A stretch of 64,000 bases of DNA from Myoxocephalus aenaeus (lineage: Eukaryota > Chordata > Actinopteri > Perciformes > Cottidae). Shown piece by piece: positions 1-10,396 of this stretch (the stretch's first letter is position 1; each line of letters begins with the position of its first letter). The notes under the pieces are model-generated. The model ran no database searches and was not told where the DNA came from. It saw only the letters and a list, made by a program, of their open reading frames with translations. A program made the position numbers and the translations under genes. The stretch is from the NCBI GenBank assembly GCA_038501785.1, contig JBAMJR010000519.1, forward strand, positions 85,001-149,000, read 5' to 3'.

Positions 1-33
<33 letters not shown>

Positions 34-49
34 TGTGTGTGTGTGCGTG
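1..49. repeat. (GT)n microsatellite at window edge
   Basis: Near-perfect GT dinucleotide run with one GA and one GC interruption. It is cut by the start of the window, so its true length is unknown. Confidence 0.95.
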
Positions 50-198
50 GATTTAAATGATACCAATTTAATCTATAGTTTCTGTAAATGATGACATCAT
101 CATATGTAATATAATTGTATTAATTATGTTCTAAATGTGTAAATTGGGTTCATAACTAATAGGTTATGAGTTCTAGTCTCGCCAAACTGAGGACGAAG

Positions 199-261
<63 letters not shown>
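199..261. repeat. (ATC)n trinucleotide microsatellite
   Basis: About 21 uninterrupted ATC triplets. The sequence on either side is unique and no exon signal is visible around it. Confidence 0.95.
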
Positions 262-263
<2 letters not shown>

Positions 264-619
264 CTAAACCTGTGAGATATTAAAGATAGCGTTATTGTAA
301 AAGACGGACATGATCCTGAAGACCCGCCTCCTCGTGATGTCTCCTTTCCTCCCCCTCTTGTCTCCTCTGCTCTCGTTTCATCTCAAGGTTTCTCTCGTTT
401 CAATCTTCTTTCCTCCCAGCATGCTCCTCTTCTCTCTTTCTGACTCCTCCTCCTTTGATTCTTTCCCTCCTCCTCTCCGGTTGTGAGTGTGTGTGGTGAG
501 CGTGTGAGAGTGGAGTTTGGATTGTGTGTTTCTGTCACAGCTTTGGTTCTCTCTGTTCTTCTCCCTCACACGTGATCAGATAAGAGCAGTGAGGTGTGTG
601 TTTTCCGTGGTTTGGCCGC

Positions 620-1816
620 ATGGCGTCCTCTGAGGCGCCGCGCCCGTCCATCCGGCGGGGAGTCCGGTTAGTCCCCCCGGACAGCGGCGTGTCGGTGGAG
701 GAGGTGCTGCTGGCGGCGGGGGAGCAGGTGGGTCACGACCAGCTGTCCTTCGCCTCGAGGAGGAACAAGGCGGTGGTCGTGTTCGTGACCGGCGAGGCGT
801 GTGTCCACGCGCTGGTAGAGAGCGGCGTGTTCATCAGGACAGCTTCGTGCAGGTGTCCCCGCTCTCGGTGCCGTCAAGGCGGATCACCGTGTCCGGTGTT
901 CCGCCTTTATTCCCAACGAGCTGCTGGAGAAGGAGCTGCAGTTCGTTAGTGGGTTTAAAGCGGTCAGCTTGGGATGTAAGGATCCCAAACTGAAACACGT
1001 GCTGTCCCTCAGACGCCAGGTGTTCATGTTCCTGGAGGCTCCGACACAGACGCCGGAGGTGTCCTTCAAGGTGAGGCACGGGGACGGGCTGTACATGGTG
1101 TACGCGAGCTCGGCACTGATCAAATGTTTTGAGCGTGGACAGGCGGGACACAAACGCTTTGCGTGCCCGCACAAGCAGCAGAGGGGTGCGGGGGTCCTCG
1201 TCGCGGACGCGGGTATTGCTGCGGCTCAAGCCGTGGACGCGGCGCTCCTCTTGGCCGGCCCCGTGGCGTTGCTGGTCCCGTGGACGTCGCTGGTCCCGTG
1301 GACGTTGCTGGTCCCGTGGGCGTTGCCGGTCCGGTGGGTGGCGCTGGGGCTGCACAGTTCCTGTAGATAACAGCAGGGTTGAGGAGGAGGATCAGGGCCG
1401 GTCTTGTAGTCAGGAGGCTTCTGGGGTTCAGAACCTGTTTTTGGTCCCGAGGTAGCACCTCAGTCAGGCGGTGAAGAGGTAGCTGCAGGTTCTGCAGGTG
1501 GAGATCACACCACAGCCTTAGAGGAAGCACAGGGTGAAGGGGATGTATGCGGTCTGCTGATGGGGAGGAGATGGAGTATGGCAGTGGATCAGAGACAGCA
1601 TCCAATGTGGGAGCATGCCTTAGAGCCACTGATTCGTATTCATTTTTGGATGAAACTTTTAATAAATCTGTAAAATTGAGTGATTACTTTAGTGACACTG
1701 AGAAATGTATACAATCGGTTGGGATGGTGAAGAGAGAGGTGGGCTTTGACCTTTTAGACGAACAAAAGCGTTTCCGTCTGAAGAGACACATCACGGTCCT
1801 AAGGAAGGCAAAGTAA
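620..1816 (+). pseudogene. LINE ORF1 (gag-like, CCHC), copy A, frameshifted
   Basis: In an intact element this would be an RNA-binding protein that packages LINE RNA. The start is taken at the ATG at 620 (Met-Ala-Ser-Ser), which lies in a good context. The frame is kept to about 830, where it moves to a second frame, and near 900 to a third that runs to about 1370, so at least two indels are present. In the third frame the zinc knuckle (about 1125-1170) reads CFERGQAGHKRFAC: the second cysteine of CX2CX4HX4C is Arg. An 18-bp tandem repeat (about 1245-1345) lies just after it. The carboxyl domain at 1547-1816 lies in yet another frame and aligns with the same domain of copy B (both contain KRFRLK followed by a short helix ending in LRKA). 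Confidence 0.7.
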
Positions 1817-1905
1817 GCAGGTTCAACATGATCATGTGTCACACGGGTTTTTTCATTGGCTGTTTCCCTGTCTCGTCTTGTGTCCGTCTATCCTCTGACC
1901 TTTCA

Positions 1906-2775
1906 ATGCAGAGCTTTAATTTGGGGTCCTTAAACATCAATGGTGGGATGGATAGGCTCAAAAGAGCATCAATAATGGAAGTCGTGAATCAAAAATGGTT
2001 GGGCGTCCTTTTTCTGCAAGAAACTCATCCTACACCATCGGATGAAGTAGACTGGGGTCTATGGTGGAGGGCTCTTGTTGTCAGAGTGTTGAGGTTCTCT
2101 GGCAGCAGTGGAAAGCTGGAAAAGTTCATTTCGGTTCTCTGAAACAATGGTGGGAGGTCGGAAAGGCACAGATCCGTGTGTTCTGCCAGCAGTACACATC
2201 AAACGCCACCGCAGTAATAAAGTCTGCCGTTAAGGACCTTGAAGCCAACATAAAGGACAGTGAGGAAAGCTTTCAGAGAGACCCGGATCCCAGAGTGGGC
2301 CAACTGCTGAAGGAGCTCCTTCCTACAAGAGAGAGCGAAGGGAGCTCTGGTTAGGGCTCGGTTCTCCAGGTGAAAGACATGGATGCCCCAAGCTCGTTCT
2401 TTTTCAATTTGGAGAGATCGACGGTGCAGAGGAAGCGGCTGACCTGTCTGAAGCTCCCGGGAGGCAGGACAACCACCGACCAGAGGGAGACGAGGACCCA
2501 TGCCATGGATTACTACGCTGCTCTTTTTGGGGAGGAGCAGTGCTGCCAAGAGAGCCGTGAGGAGCTCCTGGAGGGGCTCCACAGCTCAGCCCAGAGGAGC
2601 TGACGCTGGAGGAGCTGACTGCTGCGGTGAACCAGATGGCTGCAGGAAGGACTCCGGGAATCCACGGCCTCTCCATGGATTTTGTGGAGAACATGCAGGC
2701 TTTCAGGGACAGAGGGGAGACTTTATGCTCAGTGGACGCTGGTGGAGAACTATTGAGTGTTTGTTCTTGTTCTGT
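1906..2775 (+). pseudogene. LINE ORF2 remnant: endonuclease start, linker, RT start
   Basis: An intact ORF2 would encode an apurinic-type endonuclease and a reverse transcriptase. The ATG at 1906 begins a segment with the endonuclease motifs SLNINGG and LFLQETH, in which the Glu is a predicted catalytic residue. Around 2065 the sequence jumps by deletion to the linker, recognisable further on by VKDMDAPSSFFFNLER. It then reaches LTLEELTAAVNQMAAGRTPG near 2600-2660, the amino-terminal edge of the RT domain. A stop at 2352 and at least one frameshift (about 2345-2370) break the linker. No RT catalytic motifs remain before the 3' UTR. Confidence 0.7.
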
Positions 2776-2879
2776 AGCTAATGGTTTGTTTGTTTGACTA
2801 TTATTTTGTTTGTTTGTTTGTTTTTGTGATGGTTTAGAGGGTCTTCTGTTTCACTGCAAATAGTGGAATAAAGCAGGGA

Positions 2880-3684
2880 CCAGAAGCTGAGGCACGTCCA
2901 GTCTCTGAGGAGGCAGGTGTTCATGTTCCGGAGCTCGCTGCTCAGAGCCTGGACGTGTCCTTCAGGGTGAGGCACGGAGAGGCCTCCTACATCCTGTACG
3001 CCAGCTCGGACCAGCGCCGCTGCTTCCAGTGCGGGGAGCTGGGGCACCAGAGGGCTGGGTGCACGCGAGGGAGGCGCTCTGCTGGGAAGGGAGCGGCGGC
3101 GGCCGTGGAAGAGGGGCCTGCTGGGCCCGTGGAAGAGGGGCCTGCTGACCCCGTGGAAGAGGGGCCTGCTGACCCCGTGGAAGAGGGGCCTGCTGGGCCC
3201 GCTGAAGAGGGGCCTGCTGACCCCATGGAAGAGGGGCCTGCTGGGCCCGCTGAAGAGGGGCCTGCTGACCCCATGGAAGAGGGGCCTGCTGGGCCCACTG
3301 AAGAGGGGCCTGCTGGGCCCACTGAAGAGGGGCCTGCTGGGCCCGCTGAGGAGGGGCCTGCTGGGCCCGCTGAGGAGGGGCCTGCTGAGGTTTGCGGACG
3401 GCGAAGCGGAGGAGGAGATGCCACTGGAAGCTAGTGGGCTTGAGAACGAAGCACCCTTAGACATCTACCCTCTAGAAGCCATCAGCCGGTTTCTAGATGC
3501 AACACTTTATAAAGTAACAAACATAAATAAGTATTTCAGCAACGGCGCTAAATTCATAAGATCCATAACTACGCACAGGAAGAATTTGGGGCCGAACTTT
3601 GTGAGCCAGAAGAAGCGCTTCCGCCTCAAGAAGTACATCACAGAGCTGAGGAAGGCAGAGATGGAGAAAAGCCTAAGAGAGTGA
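2880..3684 (+). pseudogene. LINE ORF1 fragment, copy B, intact CCHC knuckle
   Basis: The segment begins in one frame (KLRHVQSLRRQVFMF), shifts frame near 2930, and continues from about 2955 with FRVRHGEASYILYASS. The zinc knuckle at about 3023-3064 is CFQCGELGHQRAGC, a complete CX2CX4HX4C, unlike copy A. It is followed by twelve or so 24-bp tandem units (3107-3390) encoding variants of EEGPAGPV/EEGPADPM. Another frame change precedes the conserved carboxyl domain (3418-3684), which ends at a natural stop after KSLRE. Because 24 bp is a multiple of three, the tandem array itself preserves the frame. Confidence 0.7.
3107..3390 (+). repeat. 24-bp minisatellite inside LINE ORF1
   Basis: About 12 copies of a GC-rich unit built on gaagaggggcctgctg followed by gggcccgct or gaccccgtg. 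Each unit equals eight codons, giving an acidic, Pro/Gly-rich stretch directly downstream of the zinc knuckle. Confidence 0.9.
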
Positions 3685-4069
3685 GGTGAAGGCAGGAGGC
3701 TCAGCGGCTCATCAGGCCACTCAGGGACTGTTCTCTTCCTCTGAGGCATCAGGTCTGGAGGCGGAGACATGGACTATGGAGTTGGTGTTGGTGGTGATGT
3801 TGATGGTGGTGACATGGACTATGGAGATGATGATGATGATGATGATGATGGTGACATGTATGTCTATGGGTTTTCTGTTTAGAAGAGTTATATTTTGGGT
3901 GCTGGTGGAGAGCTGGTGGTAAACTATTGTTTGTTTGTTTTGTTTGTTCTATGGCTAAATGTTTGTTTGACGTTTAGTTGTTTGTTTATGTTTTAAATGA
4001 TGTCGTAGAGTGTTTCTGTTCTCACTGAAAAGTGGAATAAAGGGATTTTTAAAACCAAACCTTCCTCCT

Positions 4070-4136
4070 CCCCTCCTCTCCTCTCCTCTCCTCCTCTCTC
4101 CTCTCTCCTCTCTCCTCTCCTCCTCTCCTCTCTCCT
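4070..4136. repeat. CT-rich simple repeat
   Basis: Pyrimidine tract of CCTCT and CTCTC units just beyond the 3' end of LINE copy B. No gene is seen between here and 5.1 kb. Unique sequence with short purine (4800-4830) and pyrimidine (4860-4945) tracts fills that interval. Confidence 0.85.
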
Positions 4137-4341
4137 TCATGAACTCCACAAAGACAAACGTCTCCATTGATATGATTAGGAGGCAGAGTAATTGCGTTGT
4201 TATCATATTCCTTTGTCAAAATCAAATTAGTGTGACACGCTGCATGCACACACACACACGAAGCTGATGTCACGGGTCTCTTTCACCCTATCGTTCTATT
4301 CTTCGTCTTCAAATCATCTCGTTCTGCAGATTGTTAACATA

Positions 4342-4344
<3 letters not shown>

Positions 4345-4379
<35 letters not shown>
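4345..4379. repeat. (AT)n microsatellite
   Basis: Uninterrupted TA dinucleotide run. Confidence 0.95.
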
Positions 4380-4383
<4 letters not shown>

Positions 4384-5099
4384 CTAGTAATGAGCCGTTC
4401 ATGTCGACTGAAACAAACTTCTTTTACGTCTTTTAACTCAAACCAGAATGCTTTTGTTTTGAAGTTCTTCTAAAAACTGAGTCCCGGTTCGTTGGGACTT
4501 TATTTTGAAAAGACACAAAAACTTTAACTTTAAAATGAATCATCTTTTGCTCACTTCATCACTTTTCTTCACGCGATGACTCATCCCTGAGTGGGCGGAG
4601 CTACGTGGTTGTCAGGTGAGCTCTGAGGACACGTCAAGATGATGTCACTATTTATGTGTTCAGACTGGATGTTCCTCTAAAATGAGATTAATAATCCATG
4701 TGCTCGTCACTCAGTCCTCCGCTTCCTGTCCATGAATCAGGACGATGAAGATTTCATGTCCAACGCGTTCACATCTAAAAGGTTTGATGTCACGGAACTG
4801 AGGAAGAGGAGGAGGAAGAGGAAGAACTTTATGACTCTAACTTCATCGCAGACGGAGAACTCTCTTCCTCCTCCTCCTCCGTCTCTTCCTCTTCTTCCTT
4901 CTCTTCTTCCTCTTCCTCCTCCTCCTCCTCCTCCTCTAATCTTCTCTTAAATATTCCCTCCAGCTCGTGTCTCTCATGTTTTATGTTCGCGTCCCCGGCC
5001 GGCTCTTTGGTTCTCCGGGTTCTCCGAGGAACCGGAGCGTAAAAAGTACAAAGTTCAGCTCAGGATGTTGAGCCTCTGAGGGGACGACGCCCACTTATA

Positions 5100-5151
5100 A
5101 TGTATCATATTTATATTATAATGTATCAAATTTATATATATTATAATATAT

Positions 5152-5228
<77 letters not shown>
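5100..5228. repeat. (AT)n microsatellite with degenerate edge
   Basis: Imperfect TATAATATAT sequence grading into a pure TA run from about 5156 to 5226. Confidence 0.95.
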
Positions 5229-5229
<1 letters not shown>

Positions 5230-5330
5230 CAATATGTCATCAGACAGAACATCATTTCTGCTTCAAACATAACTTTTTGTCTGGAGAACCGTCGGCTTTA
5301 AATATTTCCTCTTTGCAAACATCAGGAGAT

Positions 5331-5334
<4 letters not shown>

Positions 5335-5402
<68 letters not shown>
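5335..5402. repeat. (AC)n microsatellite
   Basis: Pure AC run, one of three within 430 bp (5335-5402, 5521-5603, 5694-5759). Confidence 0.95.
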
Positions 5403-5405
<3 letters not shown>

Positions 5406-5520
5406 CCTCCTGCAGGGCGAACACTTTGTGTAATTGTTCCCCGGATCAGAAGGAAGTTCCCGTCTGAGAGCGGCTCAGTCTGTCCTCCTGACAGAGAGAC
5501 CCAGGACGCGCCTTACATCA

Positions 5521-5603
<83 letters not shown>
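5521..5603. repeat. (AC)n microsatellite
   Basis: Pure AC run of about 41 units. Confidence 0.95.
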
Positions 5604-5608
<5 letters not shown>

Positions 5609-5692
5609 ATCCTAGAGGGTTTTCATGTGAGGAGATGGAAGGATACCCAAGGTTGAGTGTCTGTAGTTCGGTTGGAGCTGCTCATGTGCTGC

Positions 5693-5693
<1 letters not shown>

Positions 5694-5749
<56 letters not shown>

Positions 5750-5759
5750 ACACACACAC
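5694..5759. repeat. (AC)n microsatellite
   Basis: AC run with a single AGAC interruption near its 3' end. Confidence 0.95.
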
Positions 5760-5861
5760 CTCTCCTCTGGCTCTTAGACTCCCGGCGCCGTCATTTTATA
5801 CATTCTGCAGAACTTTCTTAGTTTTTTAAACTTCCTCATAATATATCCTCTTTTAATATTA

Positions 5862-5877
5862 TATATATACGTATATA

Positions 5878-5934
<57 letters not shown>

Positions 5935-6000
5935 GTATATATATTTATTTATATACGTATATATATTTATTTATATACGTATATATATTTATATATATCC
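5862..6000. repeat. (AT)n tract with tandem ACGTATATATATTTATTT motif
   Basis: A pure TA core flanked on both sides by variants carrying a central acgt. The 3' side is a short tandem array of about 26 bp per unit. The next bases (6000-6048) hold a duplicated 25-bp unit that includes gaccccacgacac. Confidence 0.85.
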
Positions 6001-6048
6001 GACCCCACGACACACATGAAGGGATCCGACCCCACGACACGCATGAAG

Positions 6049-7149
6049 GCGACTTCCATCACCAGGCGCTCTGCTTCTATTCGTCTTCACGAGGATTCTG
6101 AATATTAATCATGTGACGATAAACGTTCCCTTCTCAAATGAAGCCGTCACTCAGCTGATCAAGCTTCTCCCCACGAGGGTATTAGATCAGATCCCCGACC
6201 AGCCGGACTGCTTCCTTGTTTATTCCATGGAAACAGAACACGGCTCTGAGTGTAAAACACAGTTATGAGTCATAAAAGAAGCAGAGTTATATTTCATAGT
6301 TTTCTTTTACAATTGAAAAATAGTACAACGTAGAATTTACTGTTTTTTTTACAGGACCAGCAATGCAACATTTTAAAGCTTCGATTTGGAAGATTTTTTA
6401 TTGTCACACGATGTGTTCATGGACCTTTGCAAACGTGGGTAAACGAGCCGTGAACCCGCCGGCTCTTTGGGTTTGATTCAGTCTCCACACGAGTATCAGT
6501 TCTACTGAGGAAGTTATGCTGCAGTTATGTCATCTTATGTAACGAGTCCCAGTCCTCCCAGTCCCCTCCTCCCAGTGCCTCATGACCAGTCGCCTCCTCA
6601 GGCTTGATATTTTACAGAAATCACACTAAAGTCTCCTCCAACTGGGAACCAGCAGACCAACTGGGAACCAGCAGACCAACTGGGAACCAGCAGACCACTG
6701 GGAACCGGTTTATGTTAAACAGTATTTAATGACAAATATTACCGTAATGGAGACTTTCATGAGGAGAATGAGCCGGAGAGGTCAGCTGAGGCGGAGCAGC
6801 AAGACGAGGTGGGAGGGAAGGAGAGGAGGAGGAAAGGAAAGGAGGAAAGGAGGAGAGGAGTCTCTGACTGAGGACAGAGCGTCGCTCATGGTGGTGAACC
6901 GGCTGCATTGTGGAGGTCAAAGGTCACCGTGACCTCACAAGATGCTGTTCTTCAAACACACATCTCATTGGATGAAAACGAGGAAGTGCTACTTGACAGG
7001 TGGGCGGAGCAAGTCCATGCTGTGTTCTCATTGGCTGACGAGCCTTCTGGAGTCTGGAACCGGCGTGTTGATATTATACCTTTTATATGTTATGATTTTA
7101 CCTTCAGAGACACTTTATATGGGGACTATTTATTATTATTTTTACATAT

Positions 7150-7150
<1 letters not shown>
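6049..7150. other. Unique intronic sequence with one 19-bp tandem repeat
   Basis: No coding or RNA gene is recognised. A 19-bp unit (actgggaaccagcagacca) is repeated about 3.5 times at 6641-6706. A purine-rich block lies at 6800-6865. The rest looks like ordinary low-copy intron. Confidence 0.6.

Positions 7151-7203
<53 letters not shown>
7151..7203. repeat. Compound (AT)n(GT)n microsatellite
   Basis: A TA run passes directly into a GT run, a common outcome of point mutation followed by slippage. Confidence 0.95.
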
Positions 7204-7326
7204 TTGAAAAGCTGAACGATTACAGATGTTGCCTTCGTGCCGACGTGTTATCAAACATTTCACGCCTGATATTAATCTTTAATATTTACCTTGAAAATTA
7301 CTTCTTATCAACTGTAGGAGAAACAT

Positions 7327-7328
<2 letters not shown>

Positions 7329-7408
<80 letters not shown>
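7329..7408. repeat. (GT)n microsatellite
   Basis: Pure TG run of about 40 units. Confidence 0.95.
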
Positions 7409-7409
<1 letters not shown>

Positions 7410-7506
7410 TAACGTGGTTACATGAAGTGTGTATTGTTCAGCAGCTGTGCAGAGTGGCGAGATAATGGGAACCCACCAGTGCTCCCAGTGTACTGCTGCT
7501 GTCATG

Positions 7507-7507
<1 letters not shown>

Positions 7508-7558
<51 letters not shown>
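7508..7558. repeat. (AC)n microsatellite
   Basis: Pure AC run about 100 bp after the (GT)n at 7329-7408, so the pair is in inverted orientation and could fold back. Confidence 0.95.
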
Positions 7559-7560
<2 letters not shown>

Positions 7561-7594
7561 GAGTGTGTGCTCTTTTGATAACATGGGAGACGGA

Positions 7595-7832
7595 CGGTGA
7601 AGGAGAATAATAAGAGGATGAGGAGGAGAGGGAACAAAGATACAGGAAGGAGAAGTGGACGAGAGAAAAGGAAAGGAGGTGAGGACGTAGAGGGAGAGAG
7701 AGAAGAAGAAGCAAAGACACATGAAAGGACAGGAAGAGGAGGAAGAACAGAGGGAAGGAAAGAAGTAGAGAAAGACAAAGAGTGAGGAGAGAATATGGAA
7801 GAAGGGAAGAGATAAAGGAGGAGGAGAATATT
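7595..7832. repeat. Purine-rich tract
   Basis: About 240 bp that is overwhelmingly A and G on the plus strand, without a fixed period. The open frames read here on either strand are compositional and are not treated as genes. Confidence 0.8.
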
Positions 7833-7949
7833 TGATATGAGTTATAAAACAGACTCTCCTCCGAGAGACTAGAACATCTATATTAGTCACATGAAGAATA
7901 CATGAATATAAAACACCTAGAATCATAGCACTCTTCTTCTATGAAATAC

Positions 7950-8034
7950 ACCTCTCTCCCTCCCTCTCTCCCTCTCTCTTTCTTTCTCTCTCTCCCTCTC
8001 TCTATCCCTCTCCCTCTCCCTCTCTCTCTCTCTC
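7950..8034. repeat. CT-rich microsatellite
   Basis: TCTCTC and CCCTCT units, ending directly at the transposon-like tail that starts at 8035. Confidence 0.9.
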
Positions 8035-8090
8035 AATTCATTTCAATGAGCTTTATTGACATGAATAACTTGGCTGTCCCTCAGGTTGTG
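8035..8090 (+). mobile_element. Possible retroposon end (agctttattgacatgaat motif)
   Basis: The sequence caatgagctttattgacatg, directly adjacent to a CT microsatellite, resembles an interspersed motif very common in teleost genomes. No coding part is present. Family and true limits cannot be given from this sequence alone. Confidence 0.35.
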
Positions 8091-8595
8091 ACAGGTCAGG
8101 ATACATCATGAGGCAACATGAGCCGTGTCACCTTCTCCCAGCAGGATTCTTAGCTTGGAGCTAAGCTAGCTTTAGCTTGGAGCTAAGATAGCTTTAGCTT
8201 GGAGCTAATCTCTGAGCTGTACCTGGTCTCTGTTAGTTTCTCTTTAGGGCATTAACACTTTAGTCTGCTTTGACTTCCAGTCTCTTTCTCCCTCCTCTCT
8301 CTATTTTTATCCTCACCCAGTAGTTGTTTCTGTTGTATAATCTCCTCTCGCCCGGTGAGGAGGCGGCAGCGCTGCCTTGTTGTCAGCAGCTCATTACAGC
8401 TCTTCAGATGGTGAACTTTTTAATCATGTACACACAATCTGGAGGCAGGGAGACAGCGAGGGAGAGTGTGATTTGTTTTTCTTCATCTCCTCTCTTTTGG
8501 AGACTCTAGCTGTCAAATCCCAAAGCAAACATTTTACTCCACTGGATGCCTGGACTTTAAACCCTGGAAGAAGAGAGAGAGAGCTGGGAAGGGCT

Positions 8596-8800
8596 GATGG
8601 AGAGGTCAGGAGGGAGATAACGGAGAGAAGATCACTGATGGAGAGGTCAGGAGGGAGATAACGGAGAGAAGATCACTGATGGAGAGGTCAGGAGGGAGAT
8701 AACGGAGAGAAGATCACTGATGGAGAGGTCAGGAGGGAGAAAACGGAGAGAACATCACTGATGGAGAGGTCAGGAGGGAGATAACGGAGAGAAGATCACT
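8596..8800 (+). repeat. 41-bp minisatellite, 5 copies
   Basis: Five tandem copies of a purine-rich unit starting gatggagaggtcaggaggga, at 8596, 8637, 8678, 8719 and 8760. Copies differ by at most a few bases. Confidence 0.95.
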
Positions 8801-8990
8801 GATGGAGAGGTTGAAGAGATGATGAGAGGTTGAAGAGATGATGAGAGGTCAAAGAGATGATGAGAGGTTGAAGAGATGATGAGAGGTTGAAGAGATGATG
8901 AGAGGTTGAAGAGATGATGAGAGGTTGAAGAGATGATGAGAGGTCAAAGAGATGATGGAGAGGTTGAAGAGATGGCGGAGAGATGAGCAG
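8801..8990 (+). repeat. 19-bp minisatellite
   Basis: About ten copies of gatgagaggttgaagagat follow on directly from the 41-bp array. They share the gatggagaggt start, so this array probably arose from the edge of the previous one. Confidence 0.9.
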
Positions 8991-9059
8991 AGGGACGATC
9001 AAAGGTTGTCAGGCTGATTGAGGAGTGGAAGGAGGTCAAAAAGGTTGAACCTGGAAGTT

Positions 9060-9833
9060 TAAAGGTGAATAATTGGGAGCAAAGTGGACCAAGGGACAGT
9101 GGAAGGGGGTAAAGGAGTATAGAGGTGTCAGCGGGGCAACATATGGGTATGAAGGGAATCTTTAAGGGGATGTAGGAGGCTAGAAGAGTCCAGAGGGAGG
9201 TTCAAAGCTTCTACATGGTGATAAAAGGGTATACCAGGAAATGGAGTAATGGCTAAAGGTGGTGAGTGGGGTATATAGGCATGACAGATGGGTACAAATG
9301 GCTAACAGAAGGACAGGAGAGACATGCCACATGGACAGGAATGGACAATAGTTGGGTATACATTGTGATAGAGGTGTCAGTTGGGTAAATATGAGTATCA
9401 ACGGAAGCTGTAATGGCATACAGGAGGGTAGAAGGGTACAGAGGGAGGGTGAAATCATCTGAATGATAACAGAAGGGCGTAAAGGGATGACAGGAGGTTA
9501 TGATGGAGGGAGAGCTAAAAGGTTGTTAAAGGGAAAAGGAGGCACACGGCTAATAGAAGAGGAGGAGAGCTTACAGGGAGTTAAAAGGATGATAGAAGGC
9601 TGTGGAGGGATGATCAATGGGCTCTAAAGTGATGACACATGGGCATGAATGGACAATAGATGGGTATGCAAGGTGATGGGGTGTCAGTCGGGGGAAATGA
9701 CGGTAGAAATGGAAGCTTTATGGGTGAATGGACAAGAGTTGGGTATTAAGGATGACAGAGGTGTCAGTCGGGTAAAATAAGGGTACAGATGGAAGCTATA
9801 AGGGTTTATAGAAGAGTAGAAGGATACAGAGCT

Positions 9834-9884
<51 letters not shown>

Positions 9885-10049
9885 CAAGAGAAGGATGTAC
9901 AGGGATGATAGGAGGGTATAACGGAAAGGATGACAGAGGTGTCAGTTGGGTAAAATAAGGGTACAAATGGGAGCTATAAGGGTTTATAGGAGGGTAGAAG
10001 CTTCTCAATGTACCTCAAAGGATGATAGGAGGTTCAAAGGAAGGAAAGG
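9060..10049 (+). repeat. Decayed long-period repeat family
   Basis: Diverged copies of a unit of roughly 70-80 bp recur. They begin gtgtcagttgggtaaaataa, continue ggaagctataagggtt, and end in aggagggtagaagg. Copies begin near 9127, 9374, 9681, 9762 and 9940, separated by related G/A-rich sequence. An (AT)n run interrupts at 9837-9882. Related sequence continues after the inserted LTR to about 10860. No gene is seen in this interval. Confidence 0.65.
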
Positions 10050-10396
10050 TGTCACGGTTCAGCTCCACACATTTCACTGCTAGTTGTTTTCATCCTGTCT
10101 GTTTAACTCTAACTGTCCTGTCATTTCAGATCTTGCTCCACGCCCCCCTCATTCTGTCAGTCACTCCCTCCTCGTCAGCCCTCATTCCATTCACCTGTTC
10201 ATGCCCGTCTCACCTGTAGCACATTCCCTCTTTAGTCTTCACTACTTAGGTCCCCTCACTTGCACTTGCCAGATTGTATTTCGTGTTCACCTGTTTCTGC
10301 CTGGTTTGTTCCTGCAAGTAAAGGATTCTTATTCTGCCACCTCTTTCTCGTGAGTCGTGCTTCTGGGTCCTTGTCCTTCTAAACCGTTACAAAAGG
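10045..10396. repeat. 5-bp target site duplication (aaagg) around solo LTR
   Basis: The bases aaagg occur immediately before the LTR (10045-10049) and immediately after it (10392-10396). A 5-bp duplication is typical of Gypsy, BEL and many retroviral-type integrases. Confidence 0.75.
10050..10391 (+). mobile_element. Solo LTR, 342 bp
   Basis: The element begins TGTCACGGTT and ends AACCGTTACA. The termini form an imperfect inverted repeat with the TG..CA ends expected of an LTR, and it is flanked by the duplication aaagg. An agtaaa at about 10317 could serve as a polyadenylation signal. There is no internal gag or pol sequence and no second LTR in the neighbourhood, so LTR-LTR recombination probably removed the body. 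The superfamily (Gypsy or BEL) is not decidable here. Orientation is inferred from the position of the agtaaa. Confidence 0.75.

Larger units (their letters stand above)
596..2875 (+). mobile_element. Tx1/L1-like LINE, copy A, internally deleted
   Basis: This is a non-LTR retrotransposon remnant. From 5' to 3' it holds an ORF1 with a gag-like region and a (broken) CCHC knuckle, a short ORF1 carboxyl domain, the first part of an ORF2 endonuclease, an endonuclease-to-RT linker, the very start of the reverse transcriptase domain, and a 3' UTR ending near an AATAAA at 2867-2872. Most of the endonuclease and nearly all of the RT are missing, so the element is dead. The 5' limit is uncertain. The 3' part (2700-2875) resembles the 3' end of copy B, which starts immediately downstream. 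Clade assignment rests on the ORF1 zinc knuckle architecture and ORF2 motifs typical of Tx1-type fish LINEs. Confidence 0.75.
2877..4045 (+). mobile_element. Tx1/L1-like LINE, copy B, ORF1-only derivative
   Basis: This is a second copy of the same family, in the same orientation and abutting copy A. It is 5' truncated and starts within ORF1 at the position equivalent to about 980 of copy A. ORF1 runs to its carboxyl end at 3684. It is followed by non-coding sequence with a GAT run (about 3825-3853) and then a 3' UTR that resembles copy A, ending near AATAAA at 4036-4041. No ORF2 sequence is seen between ORF1 and the 3' UTR. This resembles the half-LINE layout described for mammalian HAL1 elements, or a simple internal deletion. 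Confidence 0.65.
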
